The translations under genes were made by a program, and so were the position numbers. A model generated the notes under the pieces. That model saw only the letters and a program-made list of their open reading frames with translations. It was not told the DNA's origin and ran no database searches. From positions 1-10,881 of the forward strand of contig JAOXYC010223238.1 of NCBI GenBank assembly GCA_028565715.1: a stretch of 10,881 nucleotides of DNA. The letters run 5' to 3'. Positions 1 to 7,700 of this stretch are shown here, in pieces. How positions within the stretch are numbered: position 1 is the first letter of the stretch; the number at the start of each line of letters is the position of its first letter. The DNA is from Phoronis pallida (lineage: Eukaryota > Phoronida > Phoronidae).

Positions 1-180
1 GGTGGCGTTTCAACAAGAGACCTCCAGTGTCTTATTTTTGATGTGTTCTTGTTGTGAGAGGAATGATTTAACTGTTTCAATAAACTGAATGGATGTGTAC
101 TTGGTAAATTGTTTCACAAATTTTTTAATTAGGTCTCTTGGTGCCTATGTGGCATTTTAACAAGAGACCTCTAGTGCGCC
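1..180. repeat. Clustered decamer repeat, direct and inverted
   Basis: CAAGAGACCT occurs at 14-23 and 161-170 on the plus strand and at 131-140 on the minus strand. The two direct copies share a longer unit, GTGGC[GA]TTT[CT]AACAAGAGACCTC[CT]AGTG (2-29 and 149-176). The inverted copy can form a stem with the 161-170 copy. This may be the edge of a dispersed repeat that extends beyond the window. Confidence 0.6.
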
Positions 181-185
181 AAATT

Positions 186-684
186 TTCAGGTGACCTTTA
201 AACTGTACATATTTTGTACTTTAAATGCCAATACTCCACTATGAGCAGAGAGGCATGCAAGGTTTAAATCATGTAGAGTGTGTTAACTACAAGGCAGGGA
301 AATGTGATTTCACAAAACACCACATTAATATCAAAAAACAATAAATATTTTATTAAAACTTATTAATTGAATTACAATGATACATTTCATATATCCTTTG
401 ATTATAATAAAGATGAGCTTTAAGGTGCAAATCACTTTTAATTATTACCAATATAGCATTTTTAATTATCAACAAGAGCAAAAATATTCAAACCGACGTT
501 TTTATAAATTTAATAAGAAAAAGATAGGCAATTGCATTTCTTCATATATTTACACCTCACCTGATTGTCTTCATTTAAAGTTCTCCAGACAAACATTTGT
601 TTTCATGAATAATACAGTTTTCTATGTAATATAGTTTTAAAGAATACTGACAAATATATAGTTTTACTGACCAAAAGTGATTAC
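186..684. other. AT-rich intergenic sequence
   Basis: No gene, repeat or domain signature is visible. The one open frame here (377-634, plus) is low-complexity Lys/Asn/Tyr/Ile/Phe-rich AT translation. Confidence 0.55.
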
Positions 685-904
685 TTTTGAAAGACAGAAA
701 AATTCAGAACTGCATCAGAAATCGAACCCAGGTCTCATATTGTCATGATAGTTGTTCTTAAACCACTAAACTACTGGAGTCCTGGCCTATAGCATTAAAA
801 TAAGCCTAGAAATTACCCTGGTAGTGGTTTAAGAAAAACTATCATGTAAATAGTAGACCTGGGTTCGAATCCTGGTCTGGTTCCGAATTTTTCCGTCTTC
901 AAAA
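685..904. repeat. Foldback element of two head-to-head tRNA-like units (locus 1)
   Basis: Arms 685-775 and 814-904 are imperfect inverted repeats of about 91 bp around a loop of about 38 bp. The termini read TTTTGAAAGACAGAAAAATTC on the left and its near reverse complement on the right. Each arm holds a tRNA-like half pointing outward. On the plus strand (right arm) a box-A-like GGTAGTGGTTTAAG (820-833) precedes a box B GGGTTCGAATCC (861-872). On the minus strand (left arm) AGTTTAGTGGTTTAAG precedes GGGTTCGATTTC. The sequence after box B ends in an AATTTTTC[TC]GTCTT tail in both arms. Short, decayed and non-coding, it is best read as a tRNA-derived SINE pair or a MITE that captured tRNA sequence. 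Confidence 0.72.
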
Positions 905-1329
905 AATTTATAGTTGTATAGACTCGGGTAGATATCTTAGTTGTCATCACACACCGTTGTCTTTTAAAATGACAATGATGGTGAATAGCAGTTGCAGTCT
1001 CTGATACACAAAACTTTACAGTTGATTTAAAATAACATACTTTTTATGCGTCCACATGTGGTCACATATTGTCGGCAGCTTGTTATATATTTGAAACAGC
1101 CTTGTTCATCAGGCCAAGCTTTAAAAATATCAATATTTCCCGTGGCTGTCTCCGAGTCCATCACATAATACTGGTGAAATATTGCACATAACTAACAGAG
1201 TTTTCATCATTAATCCTCTTTCTTAACAGGTGAGCACTTATTGGATGTATTTTTTTTTTATCACCGGACAACTCTGTGCAATTTTTTTTGCAGAGGAAAG
1301 TACATCACATTGTCCCATGTTATCCATAA
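905..1329. other. Downstream flank of the receptor gene, nothing recognised
   Basis: AT-rich sequence with a few T-runs and a small hairpin near 1270-1297 (CTCTG.GCAA around a T-run). It could include alternative 3' UTR or further 3' exons if the in-exon donor at 1631 is used. No coding evidence was seen. Confidence 0.4.
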
Positions 1330-1577
1330 ATAAGTTGACAAACTTCTTTTATTGGCTTTAGTAGGCATAGCATTGAGTCACATACTAATGATCATTTCAA
1401 GAAAAATCTTGAAAATGAAGAAAAAAGTTCCGCAGCCAAGGCTTAAATCAAGGCAGTTTTTGCTGAAATCTGTTCATGTTTCTAACAGTGGCATCACTGC
1501 ATTCTTGAGCCCTGGCCTATTTCAGGTCTTCACTGATATGTAGTAAATCGGTTATTGAGTCCTCTTCCTGTGTGTGT
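1330..1577 (-). other. Probable 3' UTR with polyadenylation signal
   Basis: After the stop codon the minus strand carries no continuing exon-like frame. A canonical AATAAA occurs at 1353-1348 (TTTATT on the plus strand), about 225 nt after the stop. It is followed by a TG-containing stretch near 1322-1300 that could serve as the downstream element. The cleavage site is inferred to be near 1330. The segment holds a 14-bp near-match (GAGCCCTGGCCTAT, 1507-1520, plus strand) to the centre of the inverted repeat at 777-790. Confidence 0.5.
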
Positions 1578-1708
1578 TCAGGTAAATATCATGTGAAGCG
1601 AATCTGACCGTTTCCGCCTTCGTTCTCTCACCCTCCGTACAACAAGTAGTGCGATCAGACTTATCATGATCAGGGTCAGACTGCCCAGTACTAGGCCGAT
1701 GATGGCAC
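1578..1708 (-). CDS. Coding exon 5: transmembrane helix, basic tail and stop
   Basis: The exon starts after acceptor TTGTTGCAG (ending 1709) and runs 131 nt to TGA at 1580-1578. Residues 311-333 (AIIGLVLGSLTLIMISL to ALLVV) form a strongly hydrophobic helix, with a small-residue GxxxG-like pattern at G310/G314/G318. It is followed at once by a basic stop-transfer tail, RRVRERRRKRSDSLHMIFT. The tail is only 19 residues and shows no ITAM, ITIM or SH3 motif. RRKRSDS could be a basophilic kinase site. A possible in-exon donor (GTGAGA, 1631-1626, after the second arginine codon) could allow an alternative, longer tail from downstream exons. The direct read to TGA is the simplest model and places an AATAAA about 225 nt beyond the stop. 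Confidence 0.82.
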
Positions 1709-4700
1709 CTGCAACAAGAGGAGATTGACATTTTAACTAATTTTATCTAAATGTCGAAAGAATATTCAGCATTTAATTCCCATATATTGATTTTGAAATG
1801 CTTCTTTGGGGTAGTTTGACATATCTCCATTGGGCATCTCATTAATCCTGTCAAAACTCTATAACCTTAAAATGTATTTTTATAAATAACTATAAAAAAC
1901 ATACCTTTATTTCACTTTTATTGTCAGGTATTTTGAAAAAATAAATGTCTTACCAACTGGTAATTTTTTAGATCCTGTGTCTGATGTTTGTGAGCTGTTA
2001 AACGAATCTTTTATGTCACTTTTGGCAGTTGGATGGTTTTGTTGAGTTTTGAACTCTGTAGTGCTCTCATGGCTTTCTGGCGCAACTGGTTGCTCCGTCC
2101 TCACATCCAGTTTTGCAGCTCCCTCTGTTGGGGGTAAAACTGTTGTGGTAGTTGTGGTTTTGCTTGTGACTCTGTTTTTATTTCCCATGGCAGGGATAGC
2201 TGTAAGAATGGAAATGAAATTTCAAAATGTTTTTAGGACATTTGCTTGACAGAAATAAAATTTAACAACAAAGTTTTAAGCTACGTTTCTACATTTCAAT
2301 TTATTTCAATTTGATAATATATGCTATATTGTATTTTATTGATTTAAAAATCCCTAAATGGATCATGACGTTGTATTAAAGTGTTATATTGCTTATTAAT
2401 ATTTGAAAAATCATGTTATTCATTGCTGCTGATGCATTTAAAAATGTCATTTTGTTGCTCTTTTGTTTTTGATAATTTAAAATTAAAAGATACGTTGCCA
2501 TTAGGACATTCACCTCAACCAATTGTTTTTCTATTATTTTTTATCAATACTTTTCTATCATTTTTTGTTCTGAGTTCTGAGTGCCTTTCACCGGTTGAAA
2601 AAACAAATCAATGATTTCTGATGTTATGATAGAGTAGTCTGTTGACTCAACCATCTGCGATTATTGATTTCAGAAAGTTATTCTAAGGCAACGTAACCTC
2701 GTGACGTCAATGAGCGCCACAAATAGTAATACGCAGTTTAAAGTCATGCAAAAAAGATTTGTGTCATTAAAACAGATTGATATATTTATAAACAAAGAAG
2801 GCATATAAATGAAAAAAGATTGGTGAAAATAGATTGATATATTTTATAAACAATGAAGGCATATAAAAGGAGTGTAAAAATTGACGAATATGATGATAAT
2901 ATGTTCGAAAAATAGTTGCATTCCGTCATGTCGGTATAGTTAAAATAACTAATTGTACATTCTGATTTCACTACTTTTTATTAGCAATCGTGATGAAGTG
3001 TAGTGAACTTGAAACATACAACAAATTATTTTATCTTAATTACCAACATGTTTTTTTGGCACCATTTATTTGAGTTTTAAATATTGTTTGTTATGTCATC
3101 ACTTATTTTACTTTCCAGGAAGGCATATAAAACCATTTAAAAAAAAAGTTGAATCAGATGATGGTTTTTCGGTCTTGAATAGTACACTCACATATTTTGT
3201 ATTATTGAGAAATGAAAAAACTCTGGGCACCTGCATCTTGAACCCCAGGTGTTAACACTTCACCAGACTCAAATGTAAACCACATTACACAAATATGCGT
3301 AATACTGTATTCTTTACTCAAGGCTGCAGAAAACAGGACTAATAATTCAATGAAGGCATCAACATTCAAGAAAAACTAAAAAAGTAGTAGCTCTAACAGT
3401 AACTTGTTAAAAAAACGAGCGTGCCTTATATTTTTTGTTTACACTTGAGTACTCTGCTATTTTTCATTTTCTATTTTTGAATTATTGTATTTTCTTCTCT
3501 CAATGCTTTGAGCAATGCCAATTTTTCAAGAATAACATAAAACATTAGACTGTTAAAAATAAATTTGTGGAGCCAATGAAAATTTATGGAATATTCCATG
3601 TATGGTGCATGCAGTTCTTGATATGCAAGTTCACTGCAATCTTTTTTGAGGCTTTTATGGTCACCAATAAGGCTTATGCATCTTTAATATATTTTCGAGT
3701 TTCAACAATAAGTAGTAGTACATTGATAGTAAATGAGTCAATATTATTGTACCAGGGTTGGGTACAAATGTATTGAATAATTGATATAATTGACACGATA
3801 TTGTTTGCTAATTAGCCATTCCCAGATATTAATTGTTTGTATTAATTAGTGTGCAAACTGACATCATGACTGTTTTGACTCTTATTGATTGACATCTCAA
3901 AAAAAATGTGTAATAACTGCTATGATATCCAATGAAAACAATTGTCTGATATAATGTCTGAAACTGACAAATATAGTATTTTCTCGAATTAGCAGAGTTG
4001 TTACAAATAAAATAAAAACAACTGATTTCAATTTATAATGTCCTGACATGTTTCACATCTCCAAAGGTACATTTTCACAGGAATAATGAATATTGGTGCC
4101 CAAGTCATCTAAATATAGGTGTGTGATGTCACAATCATCTTTAGATAGAGGTCATCACACACATTTACTTGAAGATGATTTTGTTGCCAATATTCATCAT
4201 TCCTGTGACCATGCACCTTTGAAAATGTGAAACATGTCAGGACATTTTAAATTGAAATCAGTTGTCGTTTTCATTTTAGTTAAACTTAGTTATTCCCAAA
4301 TCCACTATTTATGGTGGGTTTCAACTTAATTGGCAATGGTTGTCAGATCAGACGTTCATGACAAAATGAACTGCCTCACAGACAGATTCAATAGCAATTG
4401 ACAGAGCCCCATTCGATCCCTGATCTACAATCGAGGTATGCAGGTTGACCCTATTTAATGACATGTGAAGGACACTAAAGTAAAAGTTATTATTGCGTTT
4501 AAAAACCTAGGGATTAAGATTGTAACATCCCGTATCATTATTATATAGTCTAGAAGGGATAATTGCTACCTAAATGAACTTAAATGTGACCCTCATAATA
4601 TATTTTAGTAATTCAGTTCAAATTTCGTTGAGTTGCAAGATTTTTATATTTTTCTTTACTCATTGCTGGCTCAAATGAGTCTCAAATTCAACATACGAAC

Positions 4701-7700
4701 GTAGACCTAGCACTGAACGTACCAAAGAAATAATTATTTCTTTTATCATTTAAAACCAATTCATCAATAAAAAGTTGTGTTTTTTTTACAGAAAGATGCG
4801 TTCCAAAAATAAATTCAAAAGAACTTACCTCTATAAAAAATCCAGAACCCCTTTGCTTGCTCTCGCTCATTGGTACTGAACTTGAGATTCACTTTGTTAC
4901 TCCGGGACGTGAATGCCGGCTCGTTGGCGAACGTGTTACACCATGTATTACTACTGATATGATCGCTCATCATGAGACAGTCGTAATATTTTGTGTCCGT
5001 TAAATTCATGTCGATAACGTCAAATTTTATTGTCTGGTCAGGATAAACTTTGACCTGGATCTCACAAACGAGGGATGCCCCATAGCTCTGTGGGTAATTT
5101 GGCGAAGCAATGTAGCCTGATTGCGCCGTCAACACTTTTGTATTATTGTCGCAAATGTCATGAACTTGGTTGGCTAAAATAGAGACAAGAGAAATGTCTT
5201 AAAAACTTTACTTGCCAAATGTAAAATCAGCTTATTCCCTGAACAGATTTAAAAATGTCAATTTTGTTGATTACTACTTTTACGACAATTAATTGTTGCT
5301 GCTGAAGTTTTTTTTGGGTGAATCCATTTAATTTCAAGCTCAATTTGAAAACAAAATTTTGATGCTAAAATTGTTCGTGCATTTAAATAGAAAGTTTACA
5401 CAAATCAATATTAAAATATTTTGTTCTGTATTAAAACCTTATGAAATCATATCCTAATCATGAATGATAAAAATTATTGACGTCATTTGTAGACTTGGTC
5501 TACCCACGATCCTCCTCAACTTCCTGTTATGGAGAAAAGAACCATTGTTTTTATTAGTCTTGATTGTCTACCGTGATCAAAATTACCCGTGGGAAAGTGA
5601 ACAGCATGATTTAACCCAATTTATTTGCATTTGTCCAACATTATTGGATTTCTATTATAGAAAACTTGTCGAGCGAGCATACAAGGGCATCTAATTGAAT
5701 TTGCCTCGATAAATTTCATCAAATTATTGATCCCCCCTGCATATTCTTCACAGTATGTGTTTTGTTAATTCCCCACAACTGAAACTGATTCTTATGGTCT
5801 GATAAACTTGGATAAAGCGTGGATATGGAGGCACGTGGTCATGATAATACAGAAGTGAAAAATATGTTTAGCCTGAGGCAGTGTCTAGGTTAAGACTGCG
5901 GTATCCCTTGACAACATATATACACATTTTTAAGGATGCATTTGCATGAAGTCGTGTTTTTAGACAATGCAATGTGACAAGATATGACACAAGAAATGCA
6001 ATGTTTAAGCCGGTTGGGTTTCATTTTTGATGTAAAAATATCTTCTTATCCATGAATAAGCAAGCATGTCAATGATGCTTCAAAAATACTGACTATTGAG
6101 TATGTCAAAGCACTGATCATGATACCATTGGAGTTCTATCTAACTTTGCAGAAAACTGTCATAAATATTCAGAAAGACATTAAATATGATATTTAGATTA
6201 CTTTTACTCTTTGGTGCCCCATGTAAGAGATTCTTACAATTCATTCGATAATAAACTGACAGAATATATTCATTGAATTAGAGTCAATGTCTTGAAACAT
6301 GGATGAGTATGTATGTTACTCAAATAAAGCAATATGCTGGATGAATTTCTTATGAAAATGAATATTCATGTATTGCATGTAAAAAACTTGTTTCATGAAT
6401 GCATTAACCAACTTCGTGGAATCCTACATAATTTAGTACGAAAGGTTTTTTTTAGCGAATGACTCGGTATAGAAATTACTATTATTTGATTTTGAGAGTA
6501 AATAGTGAAAACTAAGAGTTATCAATTCTTTATTAGTAAAAAAAAATCTTGTTTTGTAAAGACAAAAAATTATGGAACTCTTGACCGGGAATCGAACCCG
6601 GGTCTCCCGCATTTCATGTGCCAGTGTTTTACCTCTAGACTACCGATCGTTCACATGCATATTATCTGTCAATTTTAACTTTATACAGCCAGTATATATA
6701 TATATATTATTAGAGACCCGGGTCGATTACCGGTCAAGAGTTCCATATTTTTTCTGTCTTTACAAAAATAATCGATTTGGCCAGCAAAGCAAATATGATG
6801 ATATTAAAAAAAGATTCTGTTGATAATATTTGGACAACAATTATCAGATTTTGAATGTCAGGGAGTTGGAGATATATTGATAGGTTAGTGAAAGCATTCA
6901 GATAGAAAACACACAATAAGAGTGAATTAAAACAGCCAACATTTCTTGTAGATTAAATATTGGGACAACTAATCATTGAATGGGTAAAGGGGACCTGAAG
7001 AAAGAATTTATCTTTAGTAAATTTGTTTTTTTTTACTGCACACAAAAACAAAATATTCAATATTGTTATTGCTTTATACTTTCAGTTCGCTGTCATTTTG
7101 CAAAATAGATCTTCGGAAATATGACATATTAAAGATTCAACTTGACTTGCTTGTGTTTCAGTGTGATAGACTCTGACAACCGTGATTTCAATTAAACTTG
7201 TCTTAATTTGTTTTTCATGATTGATGACGATAATGATGAAAAACAACGATATTAATATACAGGCTTTTAACGTTGATGACATTTCACATAGTATACTCCA
7301 TGTGCATGAAAATGACAAATTAATATCACAATTCACATTAAACATTTTTTAAATGTCTCAAAACCATTGAATTTTTTTTAAATGGCACAAAACCATCATA
7401 GTTTTTGTTTAAATGACAAAACCAATTGTTTTGATGTTTACAAATAGACTAAAACAAAATGATCATTATAAAAATACAAATCTATGTATGCCAAAGATGA
7501 TAAATTTGAAGACGGAACAATTTGGAACTTGTCTGGAAGGTCTTGATGTTTCTGTTAATTTAACTAAAAAAAAGTTGTACAATATTGTTGTGTTTGTGCT
7601 GAATATGTTTTAATCAATTGCAGATCTAGCTGTTTAAAACATAGCTTGTGCTGTTAGCTCAATTTTATCTATTTTTTCAAATTTTTTTTTAGTTGTGAGT

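Larger units (their letters stand above)
2200..4828 (-). other. Intron 3 (2629 nt, phase 1)
   Basis: The intron lies between the CUB and stalk exons, with GTAAGT and CTTACAG boundaries. It is AT-rich non-coding sequence. It contains the 57-bp tandem duplication (2774-2880), a full CRE-like palindrome (2702-2709), a short hairpin (3738-3776) and the palindromic MITE (4010-4276). The open frames in it are short and show no domain signature. The stretches 2880-3737 and 4277-4822 show nothing else I can support. Confidence 0.75.

Noticed and set aside
1270-1297. Small hairpin around a T-run as a transcription terminator
   Set aside because: Intrinsic terminators of that type do not apply to an animal pol II gene, and the stem is short and mismatched.
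2049-2249. Plus-strand frame with a hydrophobic valine-rich segment
   Set aside because: It is an antisense shadow of the threonine-rich stalk exon; the valine run is the complement of ACN codons.
4403-4430. tRNA-like box B (CATTCGATCCC)
   Set aside because: No paired T-arm stem and no box A upstream; similarity is too short to call.
5464-5694. Plus-strand 76-codon frame in a less AT-rich patch
   Set aside because: No family motif or start context is visible, it sits antisense inside intron 2, and it could be decayed repeat. Not supported as a gene.
6580-6655. Functional tRNA gene on the minus strand
   Set aside because: Box A and box B are present, but the acceptor segments do not pair and the anticodon stem is broken. 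It also lies inside an inverted repeat. Treated as tRNA-derived repeat.
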